DNA of 64,000 nucleotides from Buxus sempervirens. Its lineage: Eukaryota; Streptophyta; Magnoliopsida; Buxales; Buxaceae. The notes under the pieces are model-generated. The model saw nothing but the letters and a program-made list of their open reading frames with translations. It was not told where the DNA came from and did not search any database. The position numbers and the translations under genes are program-made. Positions 1 through 12,300 of the stretch are shown piece by piece. Position 1 is the stretch's first letter. Each line of letters starts with the position of its first letter. The DNA is taken from contig OX387185.1 of assembly GCA_947561395.2 (NCBI GenBank), forward strand, positions 45,890,602 through 45,954,601, given 5' to 3'.

Positions 1-541
1 TGGAGCAATCATATTTTTATTGGTGCTGTATTTGGCATGCTGGCAGACTTTTGTATGTTCAAGTTCCACTTATAGGTTATTGCTTGAAACTTTGCCTTGA
101 CCATGAACTGCTAGATAATTGCCCATTCATGCTTTTTAGAAAATTGGTCTTGCCTTCATCTAATTCGATCCTTCCTCCAATTGATAACCATGATAGATTT
201 CTGAATCTATAACTGAATAAGCCTAAACTTAAAGAGTATTGATATTATCACGATCTCAACTTAAATAGGCTTGAAATTTTAGCCTGAAACCAAACAAAAA
301 AGAGATGATTAAAATCAACCTTTAGCACATTCATATAAGAAGCCTACACTTCATATATATAAATTTTATATATTTTCTTGATTAAAGCAAAGACTAAATA
401 AATATCACAATAAGCCTTATTCAAACAGAAAATTAAAATCCTTTTCTTCCGTCCTCCATTTTCTTTCCTGCAAATCAATTAATCTTGGTTAAAATTAAGC
501 AATAAAAATTTGCACAAGAAATAATTAACCAACTCCCTGCT
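1..541. other. Upstream of antisense gene 1; no gene seen
   Basis: A/T-rich sequence with a possible TATA (tatatataaa, about 354-364) that could serve antisense gene 1. No LTR-like end or frame is seen. Confidence 0.5.
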
Positions 542-552
542 TTGAACCATAG

Positions 553-3418
553 ATGGCCCGTCTTCGATCAGCTTCTAGGGATCCAGCAGATGAGCCTTCC
601 TCTTCTAGGGTTAGGCGAGATCCTGCTGATGTGGCCACTTCTTCGAGGGCTGAGAGGGATTCTGATTCTGATATCCCAGATTTCCCTTCTGGGGATTCGC
701 GTGAGGCGACCCCAGAGGTATACTCTAACCTTTCTGCAATTTCCTATCCTTTCCCAAAATACATCTTCCTGATTCTTCAATTATTTTCTTTTAGCCGGCT
801 GTTGAGGCTTCTGGCAGAGATAGGAGCCGTAGCAGACGCAGAGCTGGAGGCAGAGATGGAGGCCATGATGAGGGCCATAGAGGAGGCCGCAGAGGGGGCC
901 GTGGCAGAGATGAGGCCAGGACCAGGGTTGAGATCCCTGAGGAGGTGGCTGCCCAGATTAGGGATACCGATCTTCTGCATGGTTTGAGGACTCATCCCTC
1001 GGCGTGCGTTAGGGCGGATATCCCTTTGGAGTATCCGATGTCCCATTATAGAGGGAGCTGGGCCAGCTTTACTAGATTTTTGAGAGCTTGCAGTTCGGCC
1101 TATCGTCGGGAGCTAGGATTGTACGGTTTCGGCATGTTTATCACCATCCCGGACGTTCGCTTGGATCGAGCCCTCATTGCAGCATTATTGGAGAGGTTTT
1201 TCCCAGAGACCTTGAGCTTCCACTTCCCAGATATAGAGATTGGGATCCGGCCTTCTGATTTCACACTCATCACCGGGATTAGGATGATTGGTGATACCAT
1301 TACTGAGATGGCGATGCCGGAGGCCGATGAGATTGCTGGTTATCTTGGATACATTGTGCTGCCTCCTGAGGCATGGGATCGGGGAAGAGCTAGATTGTCT
1401 CTGACATGGTTGAGAGAGACTTTCAGGAGGAGGCAGTTTGGCCAGCTTGCTGCTGGTGATCATGTATTCCCATTCGCCTTTCGATTCCTCTTTCTGTATA
1501 TGATGGGATCCTGCTTCTTCCCAGAGGACACGACTTCAGTTAGTCCTTACTTCTTGAGTCTTCTGGGAGATCTGCAGCGGGCGAGGAGGTATGCCTGGGG
1601 CCCGCTCATATTTGGTACTATTCTGGCTGGCCTGCGCCGATCAGTGAGCGGCCTCTCTACATCCAGAGGGGCTGGAGTTGGGTGCAGGTTCTTCTGGCCC
1701 TTCTTGCAAGTGAACCTTATTTCCCTTCTTTTTCTTTATCTATTTCTGTTTATCACTCATTTTATATTCCTCTGACTATTTTCTTCTTTCTTGCAGTTTT
1801 TTGCTAGGGTTTATATACCCTATTTCCGCCCTACCTCTTCGATGCCTGAGGAGACGTATCCCATGGCACTCAGATGGTGTCATGTAGAGCACGACTCTGA
1901 AAAGAGTCGTCCCAGGTCCGCCCGGGCCCACTTGGACAGGTTGTATCGGTCTGAGGTAATCTTCTTTAATTTCTCTACTTTCTTCTTTTCTTTTCTTCCT
2001 GGACTCGCATATCTGATGTCTTGTTCTGTTTTTCAGCTATTTGTCCCCAGGATGGAGGACATTCATGAGGTGCTGGCCCTGCAGGCTGCGAGAGATGATG
2101 CATTTGTCCCTGACCAGAGACGACAGAGATACCAGTTCTTTATTGGTCAGTTGGGCAGCATCTGGTATTGCGGCGAGCGCTTCTTCTTTCAGCATGTGGG
2201 AGAGCCACGGATTCCTGCCATCCCGCCAGATACTACTCCTCTCTATCCTCCTATGCCTGTTGATCCTGCCCAGTTCTTAGATTGGACTGAGGCAGAGACA
2301 TTATTGGAGGAGGGTGACTATGATGCATGGTTCAGGCGATCTTCTGTTGGGTGCCTCATGTCACCCATGCCTGTCCGTGGCGGAGTCACGGAGATAGGAG
2401 GGGTAGTGATTAGGGCCTACGACACCACGGTATGCTTTCTTCTTTTGTGATCTTCTATTTCTATTTCATCTGCTTTTAGCATTTTTCTGACTTCTTTCTT
2501 CTCTATTTCAGGAGGCTCAGTTGGCAGAGATCAGGTCTCGCTATGCTGATCTAGAGTGCCAGCGTGATGCAGCGATCGCTGAGCGGGACGCCCTCTATAT
2601 CACTATTTCCGATCTCCGGGGGCAGCTAGCCAGAGCCCAGGGCCAGGAGGGTCCATCTGATGCACAGGACCAGGCGGGTCCATCTGATACTCAGGTTAAT
2701 TTCTTCTTTTATTTTCATTCCTGCTTTTGTATTTGTTTGTCTTGTTCTGACTGAATTTTTCTCTTAGTTTCAGGAGTACATGGCTGGTCCCTCTTCACTT
2801 GCTTCACCCGTGCCTATGCATTTCCGGGATGAGGTGTTTTCTGTGGCACGGGTGGAGTTCGTGACATCTCCTAGTCCAGTGGAGGTTCCTGTAGCAGAGC
2901 CTGAGGTCGAGGCTGATATCGTACCTGCTGCTGCTGATGTGCCAGAGTCTACCCCAGTAGCTGAGACGGCTCCTGCTGCATCTACTGATGTTGATATGGA
3001 TTCGGCTATGGACGCCGCTGTGGTAGAGCCTACCGTGGAGACTGCGGTGATGGCGGAGGCTACAGCTGATCCTGTAGAGCCTGGGGTTGATGCTGATGTA
3101 CCTGAGACCTCTGCCCCTGCTAGTCCTACTATGGAGGATATCGAGGAGACGCATGCTGCTGTGGATACGTCCGAGGAGTCTTCCCGTACTGATTCTGATG
3201 TAGATACTTCAGGGTATGTCCCTCCTGATCATCCCACTGCTGGCCTTGTACCTTTATATATGTGGCATGATGTTCAATCTGTTTTGAGCAGGATGCCGCG
3301 TAGCACAGCCCGCAATGTGGTGCGGCATGTCTTTGAGCGCAGGCGATCTTCAGGCAGAGGACGAAGCAGAGGACGAGGCCGTGGCAGTAGGGTCGGACCT
3401 GCATGGTCATTAGATTAG
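553..3418 (+). CDS. Antisense gene 1 of the element: plant mobile domain (PMD)-like protein
   Basis: This is a spliced gene opposite to gag-pol. It starts with MARLRSASRDPADEPSSS at 553. A Gly/Arg-rich stretch follows (about 800-930, RGGRRGGRGR). Then comes a PMD-like core (about 1030-1710) with FGMFITIPDVRLDRALIAAL and PSDFTLITGIRM, more core after the second intron, a short coiled coil (about 2520-2630), an Ala/Val/Glu/Pro-rich acidic stretch (2830-3180) and a basic tail (RGRSRGRGRGSR, about 3350-3400) suggesting nuclear entry or nucleic-acid binding. Short introns with GT...AG borders and T-rich 3' ends lie near 718-793, 1709-1796, 1957-2037, 2431-2513 and 2695-2772. PMD proteins occur as host genes (MAIN/MAIL type) and inside transposons; function in elements is unknown. 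Confidence 0.75.
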
Positions 3419-3634
3419 GATTATTCATATACACTTGTATTTTTTTGTAAAAGTGATGTAAACATTCATGTATATAAAAGAAGTTTGATTTATTTCCATT
3501 TGTGTTCTTTCTTCTTTATTTATAGTATTTATTACCTCATGAATGTTAAACAGGGACATGTGAAGCTTAGGGAAACAAAGGAAATTAAAAGTTCCCATTT
3601 TTTTTGCATTTTTTCGAAGGAACCGTATTTATAC

Positions 3635-3738
3635 TACGAGCAAGCCGTGCCCGTAAAATTACTACGGGCGTACCTTGCCCGTGAATTTTCTACGGTCAGC
3701 CGTGTCCGTAATGTCTATACGGGCAAGCCTTGCCCGTA
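3635..3738. repeat. Hairpin array A (antisense promoter): four palindromes, 27-28 bp period
   Basis: Units start at 3635, 3663, 3691 and 3718. The last is a perfect palindrome, TACGGGCAA-N3-TTGCCCGTA. The array lies between the end of antisense gene 1 and the TATA box of antisense gene 2. The same four-unit module, in the same orientation, occurs in the leader and in the LTR. Confidence 0.9.
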
Positions 3739-3774
3739 ATATAATTACGGAATTTACTGCCTTGCGATTTTTTC

Positions 3775-3782
3775 TATATAAA
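3775..3782 (+). promoter_or_regulatory. TATA box of antisense gene 2
   Basis: TATATAAA lies about 35 bp downstream of hairpin array A and about 90 bp before the likely ATG at 3874. This is ordinary plant promoter spacing and suggests the antisense gene has its own promoter. Confidence 0.6.
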
Positions 3783-3873
3783 CTCCTAGGGAACGTCATT
3801 GTGACACTTTTATTGATTGGAAAACTCCCTGAGCACGTCTTTTCTCGCTTTCCTTGGCTTCTTTGGCGCTTCC

Positions 3874-5734
3874 ATGGCTTCCCCTACGCCGCTTTCTCCT
3901 GCCGTTGAATCTCCTCCTGCAAGACAACCTGTTAGATCAAAACCTCCTAATCTTACCAGGTACAATATTGTGGATTCCTTTTATGATAGATGGGTTAACT
4001 CCATGACCCTTGATGAGGAGATTCGTTGGGATTCTATCCACTTAGGGCACATCCTACACCTCCCTAAAATTCCCTTTAAGTGGGAAATCATTGAAGCTTT
4101 GATAGGCCATTGGGTACCTGAGCTGAATCTCTTCCGTTTTGATGATAAAGAGATGACTCCTACCATAGAAGAGATTGAAACCATCCTTGGCCTTAGATTT
4201 TCTGAAAAAGTTGTGAACCCACCCCTAAAGCTTAGTTATAAAAAAGAGGCTTCCACTTTCTTGGGTATAGGGAAGAAGGACTTAGGAAATTCTGATGCAC
4301 TATTGACCTTGTCCAAGACCTTTTTGACTGAAAAACTTCTGAGGAGTAATGACAAGGACTCTAGGTTTAATGCATTGACCCTGATAGTGGTCAATCAGCT
4401 GCTTTTTCCCCGGGGTGATGACCAGGTTGACTTGGCTCTTATCTCAGTTATCTGTCAGGTTAGGGAACGCGAGAGGTTGGCCCCTATGATCCTAGCAGAG
4501 ATATATCAGGCTCTTACTGATTGTTATTTCAGGAAGAAGAAACGCTTCCTTGCCTGCGCCCCTATCCTACAGGTAAAATATGCATGTATTTTTTTTTTCT
4601 TCTATTTTTTTTATTTATTTTTTCTTCTTTCTATTCTTCCTTTCCTTTTTTTTTTTTTTTTTTTTCTCTCCCTTTTTTTTTTCTTCTTCTCTTTTTTCTT
4701 TCTTCTCTTCTTTTTTTCTTTTTTCTTTCTTTTTTTTTTCTTTTTCTCTCTCCTTTTTTTTTTCTTCCTTCTTCTTCTTTTTTCCTTTCCTTTTTTTTTT
4801 TCTTTTTGGAAATAAATTGAAATACTCCCTTTTTCTGCAGCTTTGGTTGCTTGACCATCTTAGCCAGGTTGAAGAAATAACTCGCCGCTTCTTTCCAAGA
4901 TTGAAAGTTCCTGTTTTGATGAGCAATAGGGGATGTCCTAACATCCAAGGTGGCAAGCAAGGCTGGTTCACTTTCTTGGGTACTCTCCAGGATGATCAAG
5001 TGAGATGGCCTGGCACTTATCAGCCCACTCCAGAGACAGTGATCAGCTTTAGAGATAGAAACTTTCTGGCCCTAGCAGGCTTGAAATCTGCTGTTCTCTA
5101 TCTTCCTTTGAGGGTTCTTCGGCAATTTGGAGCGACTCAGGGAATTATAATTCCCACAGGTTATGAGAACTTTGTAGGGCCACTTACATCAGCCACCATG
5201 GGGCTAAATGCTCAATTAATGAAAGAGTGGTCCTATGTTTGCTTTCTGCGGGGTCCAGTCTTTTCTGAGTCCCATGTGAAGGACTATCACTTCTGGATCA
5301 AGGAACAGGTGCAGAGTCATGCCCCAGTACCAGAGGATCCTCCTGCAGTTCTTCCTCCTACTTATGAGGACATTCTGGAGACAGAAAGGGCAACCCATAA
5401 GCGGCTTCAACAAATATGGGTACGGGAGGCTCAAGAACTTAGGATGAAGGTCCTTGTTCTGGAGAGAAAGCTTGAAGAGCAGAAGTCTGGCCGCATTGCC
5501 ATGGAGAAGAAACTTGAAGAACAAAGGCAGGCTCGTCGCTTTGAAGTCCGTGTGATGCGGAAGAAGTATCAGGATTCCTTGGCTGACCTTAGGGCGTTGA
5601 AGATCAAGCTTTCTTTTTCAGATGAGGTCATCTCCTTTTTGAGTGATCCTGATGCAGAGGGTGCTTCTGGAATCATTGCAACTCAGGCAGCTAGGATTAG
5701 AGAGCTTGAGGAGCAGTTAGGGAATAGGGATTAG
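3874..5734 (+). CDS. Antisense gene 2 of the element: DUF7745/PMD-like protein with C-terminal coiled coil
   Basis: This gene lies on the strand opposite to gag-pol, between pol and the presumed 3' LTR. The likely start is MASPTPLSPAVESPP at 3874; an in-frame ATG also lies at 3817. The first part has a region of the plant DUF7745/PMD-like type (HWVPELNLFRFDD then TPTIEEIETILGLRF). One intron, about 4573-4840, has a GT donor, a C/T-only body and an AG acceptor. The second exon holds further globular sequence and a Glu/Lys/Arg-rich coiled coil (around 5380-5600) ending at 5734. Antisense extra ORFs are known in some Tat elements; their function is unknown. I infer a nuclear or DNA-associated role only from the PMD likeness. 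Confidence 0.75.
4590..4811 (+). repeat. Polypyrimidine tract filling the intron of antisense gene 2
   Basis: About 220 bp of almost pure T with interspersed C (for example tttcttcttctctttttt) separates the two exons. The tract opens on both strands as Lys/Glu-rich or Phe/Ser-rich frames, which are compositional artefacts. Confidence 0.85.
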
Positions 5735-6190
5735 ATTCTTTCATCATTTTTTTTTCCTTTCATTTTTTCCGTACTTTTTTACAAAAACAAACTCCATTAG
5801 TGGAAAGATATTAGATTTAATTCAAAAATAGGTTTTATATTATTGGCCTCAGAATTCTCAGATGCTTATAAAAACAGAAGTTTTATGACAAAGTATTTGA
5901 TTTCTCATCACTGGCCAAAGTATAGTTTTTTTTTTTTTTTTTTTTTTTTTGAAAGCTGATCCAAAACACTTAATCACATATAATTAAAGGAATTAAAATC
6001 AGGTTGAATAATGAAAAGGGTAGTCCAAGCAATAGGGAGAGACCAAATTTGTCTACCCTGTGACCTTTAGAATCATCCCCTAATGATTTTTCCTTCCTGA
6101 TTGGTCTTGCTAATCTGCTCAGTTTCCAGTGCTCATGCTGATTTGAAACTTAGACCCCATGATCAACTCATCCCTTGATTCTTTTCTTCT

Positions 6191-6232
<42 letters not shown>

Positions 6233-6725
6233 CCTTCTTGCCCCTAGTGCCAATTACGGTTTTCACTAGGGTTGGCCTCTGCATTCCATCATCACCCATC
6301 TTACTCTGAAAGTTGAATGAATATACTAAAATCACCGAGGTCTTAATAATAGGACGAAACAAAGGCTAGGTTCGGTTTATGAAAGAAAGGTATTAAATGC
6401 TCAAAATTTTCTAAGTGTGAAAATGGGTCAACTGGACTTACAGTCATGGTGAATTCAATCCCATTCCTCTTCTTTTGTATTTGGCATTTATTTGCCCCTA
6501 TTTTTTCCTTTTTCTTCTTTTTTTTTTTCAAATTTTTTCTTCTTTTTTTTTTTCTTTTTTGCCCCTATTGGCCTTGCCCTTATTGGCTTTGCCCCAGTAT
6601 AAGGCTGTAAGTCCAGTTTGGGTTTAACAAAAAAAATACGAACAGGCTCAAATTGGTTTGACTAGGGATTCAAATTTTGGGATACAAAGAACAATGGCCT
6701 CAGATCCTTTCCTAGTAATATTCAT
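5735..6725. other. Spacer between pol and the antisense gene; no gene
   Basis: This is the convergent gap between integrase and the antisense gene. It contains long poly-T runs (about 5926-5950, 6190-6230, 6520-6560), which read as poly-A on the element strand. No frame of note is present apart from low-complexity ones. Confidence 0.7.
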
Positions 6726-9386
6726 TCATGGAAAATATCTCTTTACTGCATCAAAGTTAATTGGCTCAGGAAAATCCTTCCCATCCATTTCTGTTAAGAT
6801 GAGAGCACCCCCTGATAGAACTTTCTTGACCACATAAGGTCCTTCCCAATTTGGTTTAAACTTTCCACGAGGATCTTCCAAAAAGGGTAAAATCTTCTTT
6901 AATACCAAATTTCCTTCTTGGAAAGTTCTGGGCTTCACCTTTTTATTGTAAGCCCTAGCCATCCTCTTCCGATATATTTGGCCATGACTAAGTGCCTTCA
7001 AACGCTTTTCTTCAATTAAATTGAGTTGATCATGTCTAGACTGTATCCATTCAGCTTCTTCTAATTCTGCTTCCATTAGCACTCTTAGTGAAGGTATTTC
7101 CACTTCCACTGGTAAAACTGCTTCCATTCCATAGACTAAGGAGTATGGGGTCGCTCCTGTAGAAGTTCGAATTGAGGTTCTGTATGCATGTAGAGCAAGT
7201 GGCAGCATTTCATGCCAATCTTTAAAACTCACTACCATCTTTTGAATAATCTTCTTTATATTCTTATTGGCTGCTTCCACTGCCCCATTCATCTTTGGTC
7301 TGTAAGGCGCTGACTTGTGGTGGGTAATCTGAAATTGTTCACACATCTTCCTCATGTCTTTGTTCTTAAGGTTTGAAGCATTGTCTGTTACTATGGCACT
7401 TGGCAAACCATAGCGGCAAATGATGTCATGCTTCAAAAACTTAAGAACATGGCTACTTGTAATGTTTGCATATGAAGCTGCCTCTACCCACTTGGTGAAG
7501 TAATCGATTGCTACAAGTATAAACCTGTGTCCATTTGATGCCTTTGGAGAGATCATGCCAATGACATCTATACCCCACATAGAAAAAGGCCACGGAGATG
7601 TCATACTGTGTAATTCACTTGGGGGTGCATGCTTGTTATCCGCGTACACTTGGCATAAATGACACCTTTTAACGTGCATATAGCAATCATGCTCCATAGT
7701 CGACCAGTAATATCCCAATCGCAGAATCTTCTTGGCAAGCATATGCCCATTCATATGGGGTCCACACACTCCTCCATGTACCGTTTCAACTATCCTTTCT
7801 GACTCAGTCTTTGCAACACATCTAAGTAGTATATCATTGTGTGATCTTTTGTACAAATGCCCACCACTTAGTAAGAACTGTCCTGCCAGCCTCTGTATTG
7901 TTCTTTTCTCTGTAGAGGTGACATTTTCTGGTAAGCTCCGATCATTTAGGAAATTCTTAATGTCTTGAAACCATGGTACTTCTTCTTCTGGGGTTTCTTC
8001 TAGAACAAGGCAGTAGGCTGGTTCATCTCTGACTTCAATTTCTAATGGTCTAATATCAACCCCTTCTGGCATACTGACCATTGAAGCCAATGTTGCCAGA
8101 GCATCTGCAAACTGGTTTTTGGCCCTTGGCATATAATTGAAGGAAATTCGAGTAAACTTGGTGCTTATTTCTTCCAAATACTGGTGATAGGGGATCAATT
8201 TGTGATCCTTGGTTTTCCATTCACCAGTTGTTTGGAAGATGATAAGACTCGAATCCCCATATACGTCAAGTTCCTCTACTTCATGGTCTAAGGCTGCTTG
8301 TAACCCAATTATGCATGCTTCATACTCTGCTATATTGTTCGTGCATTGGAACCTTAACTTCACTGCGATTGGGATATGTGCCCCATCTGGCTTGATCAAT
8401 ACAGCTCCTATTCCATTTCCATTCATATTGGCGGCCCCATCAAAAAACATTTGCCATGAGCTTTCGCCTTCTTCCTCTTCAGCAAACAGGATTGCCTCAT
8501 CAGGGAAGTTGGTCTTTAAGGGTTGGTATTCTGGTAAAGGGTGTGCAGCTAAGTGATCTGCAATGGCTTGACCCTTAATGGCCTTTTGTGTGATATAGGT
8601 GAGGTCAAATTCAGAGAGTAACAACTGCCACTTTGCTGTTCTGCCAGTTAAAGCCGGTTTCTCAAATAGATACTTCAAAGGGTCCATGCGGGATATCAAT
8701 AAGGTGGAATGACTAAGGAAATAGTGCCTTAGTCTCTGAGTTGCCCATACTAAAGCACAACAAGTCTTCTCTAAGGGGGAATACTTTGCTTCATATTCTG
8801 TAAATTTCTTACTCAGGTAGTAAATCGCCCTCTCCTTTCTGCCTGTATCGTCATGCTGTCCTAAGACACACCCCATTGATGTCTCCAAAACAGACAAGTA
8901 TAGAATTAATGGCCTTCCTGGAGTTGGTGGTACTAGCACAGGTGGGTTCAATAAGTACTCCTTTATTGTGTCAAAGGCTTCTTGGCAATCATCATTCCAG
9001 ACTGTCGGGTTATTCTTTCTTAGAAGTTTGAAAATTGGTTCACAGATAGCGGTGAGCTGTGCTATGAACCGGCTTATGTACTGAATCCTCCCAAGAAAAC
9101 CCCGAACTTCCCTCTCGGTTCTGGGTGATGGCATTTCAATGATGGCTTTAGCTTTAGCTGGGTCGATCTCAATTCCCCTTCTGCTTACTATAAAACCCAA
9201 TAATTTTCCTGATGTAGCCCCAAAGACACACTTAGCAGGGTTAAGCCTTAGACTGTATTTCCTAAGCCGGTCAAATACCTTCTTCAAGTTGATCAAGTGG
9301 TCTTCTTCCTCACATGATTTGGCTATCATATCATCCACATAAACCTCCATCTCCTTATGGATCATATCATGGAACAAGGCTGTCAT
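6726..9386 (-). CDS. pol: RT C-terminus - RNase H - archaeal-type RNase H - integrase
   Basis: This 886-codon frame continues pol. It holds the RT catalytic YVDD (near 9340), the RT thumb, a first Ty3-type RNase H with QLLLSEFDLTY and GQAIADHLA, and a second RNase H (FFDGAANMNGNGIGAVL, then NNIAEYEA and YGDSSLI, then ADALATLAS) of the archaeal type that marks the Tat lineage. The integrase follows, with an HHCC finger (H...H...CHLC), the DDE core (WGIDVIG; VTDNASN; GAVEAANK) and a C-terminal WEGPYVV-type domain. No chromodomain follows. It ends about 1 kb from the convergent antisense gene at 3874-5734. Confidence 0.92.
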   Translation of the reverse strand: MTALFHDMIHKEMEVYVDDMIAKSCEEEDHLINLKKVFDRLRKYSLRLNPAKCVFGATSGKLLGFIVSRRGIEIDPAKAKAIIEMPSPRTEREVRGFLGRIQYISRFIAQLTAICEPIFKLLRKNNPTVWNDDCQEAFDTIKEYLLNPPVLVPPTPGRPLILYLSVLETSMGCVLGQHDDTGRKERAIYYLSKKFTEYEAKYSPLEKTCCALVWATQRLRHYFLSHSTLLISRMDPLKYLFEKPALTGRTAKWQLLLSEFDLTYITQKAIKGQAIADHLAAHPLPEYQPLKTNFPDEAILFAEEEEGESSWQMFFDGAANMNGNGIGAVLIKPDGAHIPIAVKLRFQCTNNIAEYEACIIGLQAALDHEVEELDVYGDSSLIIFQTTGEWKTKDHKLIPYHQYLEEISTKFTRISFNYMPRAKNQFADALATLASMVSMPEGVDIRPLEIEVRDEPAYCLVLEETPEEEVPWFQDIKNFLNDRSLPENVTSTEKRTIQRLAGQFLLSGGHLYKRSHNDILLRCVAKTESERIVETVHGGVCGPHMNGHMLAKKILRLGYYWSTMEHDCYMHVKRCHLCQVYADNKHAPPSELHSMTSPWPFSMWGIDVIGMISPKASNGHRFILVAIDYFTKWVEAASYANITSSHVLKFLKHDIICRYGLPSAIVTDNASNLKNKDMRKMCEQFQITHHKSAPYRPKMNGAVEAANKNIKKIIQKMVVSFKDWHEMLPLALHAYRTSIRTSTGATPYSLVYGMEAVLPVEVEIPSLRVLMEAELEEAEWIQSRHDQLNLIEEKRLKALSHGQIYRKRMARAYNKKVKPRTFQEGNLVLKKILPFLEDPRGKFKPNWEGPYVVKKVLSGGALILTEMDGKDFPEPINFDAVKRYFP

Positions 9387-12300
9387 GCCCTCTGGTAGGT
9401 TGCCCCAGCGTTCTTAAGTCCAAATGGCATGACAGTGTAGTGGAAGGTACCCCAAGGGGTGATAAAGGCTATCTTCTCTTGGTCTTCCTTAGCCATCTTA
9501 ATCTGATTGTACCCAGAAAACCCGTCCATGAATGAGAACAGGCTATGTACAGCGGTGTTATCCACCAAGATATCTATGTGTGGAAGTGGAAAATCATCCT
9601 TTGGACTTGCCTTATTCAAATCTCTATAATCTACGCACATTCTGACCTTTCCATCCTTCTTTGGTACCGGCACTATATTTGCAAGCCATTCGGGGTATGT
9701 GGACACTGCTAAGAATCCAGCTTGGAATTGCTTAACCACTTCATCTTTAACCTTCAATGTCCCCTCAGGTTTTAGCCTTCTCAGTTTCTGCTTAACTGGC
9801 TTAGAGTCTGGTAGAATGGGTAGCCTGTGCACCACCATATCTGTGTCTAACCCCGGCATATCCCGATACGACCATGCAAACACATCTTCATAATCAGCCA
9901 AAAATCGTATCATTTCATCCCGCTGTACCTCAGATAGGCATACCCCAATCTTTACTACTTTTGGGTCATCTTCGGTCCCTAGGTTGATTGATATGGTCTC
10001 TTCGATATTGGGTTGGACCCCCTTTTCATGACGCTCTAATTTATATGTGATTTCTTTTGGAACGTCGTCTTCTTCGTCCTCGGTCTCTTCTTCAACCCCC
10101 ATTAGGTCAAAGTCGAGCTCAAGGTCGAAGTCATATTCATCCTGATCAAATTCCGTTTGCTTATATGGTTCATAAATGGTTTGGACCTTTTTGAAAAATT
10201 TATCTTTTCTAGAAAAAACTGAAAACTCTTTTTGTGTTTTTTGAGAGCCTTCTACAAAATCTTTCCCTGAAGACGAAGGCTCATTAAAGCCTTCAGGAAA
10301 AGGGCATTCCACTAATGGAGTTTTTTTTTTGGAAGCCATGTCTGTTTGCCAAACAAACGCGGCTTCAAAAGTAAGGGGAGTTTCCTCCCAATTATTCAGA
10401 ATGAAAGAATCTGGGGCAGGGATACAAGCCTGCTCCTCGAGCTCATGGTCTGCATCAGAAATCACCAATACTGGGTGAGTTGCATTGCCTGCTTCTTCGG
10501 TAGGGCCAGTTCCAGATGGAACTTCTACTGCAGCCCAGTCAATAAAAGGTAGCTCCTCTGCTACTTTTTCTTGGTTGCCTTCTGTCATGGCAAAGAATGC
10601 CCCTATGTCCTCAGAAAAATCCTGCTTTTGTTCGGCTTGTGGCCCAGGCCCACCAGATGCTTGTGGAGGTGGAGGTGGAACATATGGTTGTATTGTGGAG
10701 GGTTTGGGTTTCTGGAATGGGTTGACATTGTGGTATGGAGGTTTAGACTGATCCTCAGGAGGAGACAGCTGAATCAGGTGAGACAGCTTAGGAAAAGTTT
10801 CCCTGATGTGCGGGAATTTCATAGATTCTATCTGCCCCTGACTTTTCCATTTCCTTGGCTTGGACCCCAATCCTGCTCTGTGAACCATCTTCTTAACCTG
10901 TACTGGTTCTATCCTTCCTTGCAGGTTAACCCCCAGACCTTTTCCAGGGTGAAAGTGGTATTTTTCTAGCACATTTTTGACCATTTTTTCAGCACAGGTC
11001 AATTTTCCTTCTTTTTCCTGATACCCCCCAGGTATATAATTCACAGCTTCAAATTGAAAAGAGTGAAATGCCATCTTATCTGCTGTCATTTCCGTGTTAA
11101 TACAGGGTACATCAGGGGACCACATGGGGGGAACCAAGTTTTCCGCTAGGACGGTAATCACCTTTTGCCCTCTAATATACTTGACTCTTTGGTGGAGGGT
11201 AGATGGTATAGCCCGAGCTGTATGAATCCACGGCCTTCCTAGGAGTAGGTTGAAGGCTGCAGGTATATCCATCACTTCAAATGTGATGTTGAAAATATAC
11301 GGTCCAATTGTGACCGGCAGTTCAATCTCCCCTAGGGAGTGTGTTTTAGAGCTGTCAAACGCTCTTATAATTCTTCCATTTTGTTTTATTTTGTTTCGCT
11401 CCAGATTGAGCTTAACAAAGGTTACTAATGGGCAGACATTGAGGGCTGACCCATTATCAATCAAGACCCGGGCTATCATGCAGCCCTTACTGAGCACAGC
11501 AATGTGCAATGGATCCACATGATGGTATCCTGCTGGACTAATTTCCGTTTCAGAAAAAGTTATAACATTATGAGATAATATTTGCCCAACCATCCGGCCT
11601 AGTTGGTCTGGTTCAATGTTTTTAGGCACATGGGCCCCCTGGAGTATCCTTAACAAGGAGTCCCTATGTTTTTCTGAATTTAACAATAGGCCCAGTATTG
11701 AGATCTGGGCAGGGACTTTGTTCAACTGTTCGATGACATTGAACTCACTCTTTTTTATTACCTTAATGAGGTCAGCAGCCTCACTGTCAACTACCTGAGG
11801 GGTATCTTCCCCTACCTTGGCCTTTCCTTTATTTTTTCCTTCTTCTTTATCCTTCTCTGTTTCTTTCTGTTTTTCTTCCCCACCTACACACTTTCCTGAC
11901 CTCATCATAAGGTTTACTTCTTCCTTGCTTTCAACTGCAGGGCATGTAGTGGTAAATGCTTCACTGTAGTTCCATGGTACAGCCGATTCAATGTAGGAAG
12001 GCTTAGGGACATTCACCACCAATGGGGGAAGTTTGGACTTGGCAATGGAAGTCTGAGTAATAGGAACATTAACAACCAATGGAGGAAGTTGTTTTGGTTG
12101 GGGGTTTGCAGAAGTGACTGATGCACTAAGGGGGTCACGATTTATGACCAATGGTGGCCTAGACTGAATGGGCGGAGTAAAAGTGGATGGATGGCAATTA
12201 ATGACCAAAGGTGGCTTGGCGATGTTCATTTGGGCCATGAGGGATGAGACCCGGTCCAAAGATGAGCTAATGTTCTTTGCAGCACCATCATTCCCCTTTG

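Noticed and set aside
1-541. Possible 3' LTR of the retroelement
   Set aside because: None of the 5' LTR landmarks (TGTCTACA end, TGTGAGACATGGG end, hairpin array, duplication) occur here.
2804-3434. Minus-strand frames with Arg/Ser/His-rich sequence
   Set aside because: Shadows of the repetitive last exon of antisense gene 1.
4590-5000. Lys/Glu-rich frames on the minus strand and Phe-rich frames on the plus strand
   Set aside because: They are produced by the polypyrimidine intron of antisense gene 2.
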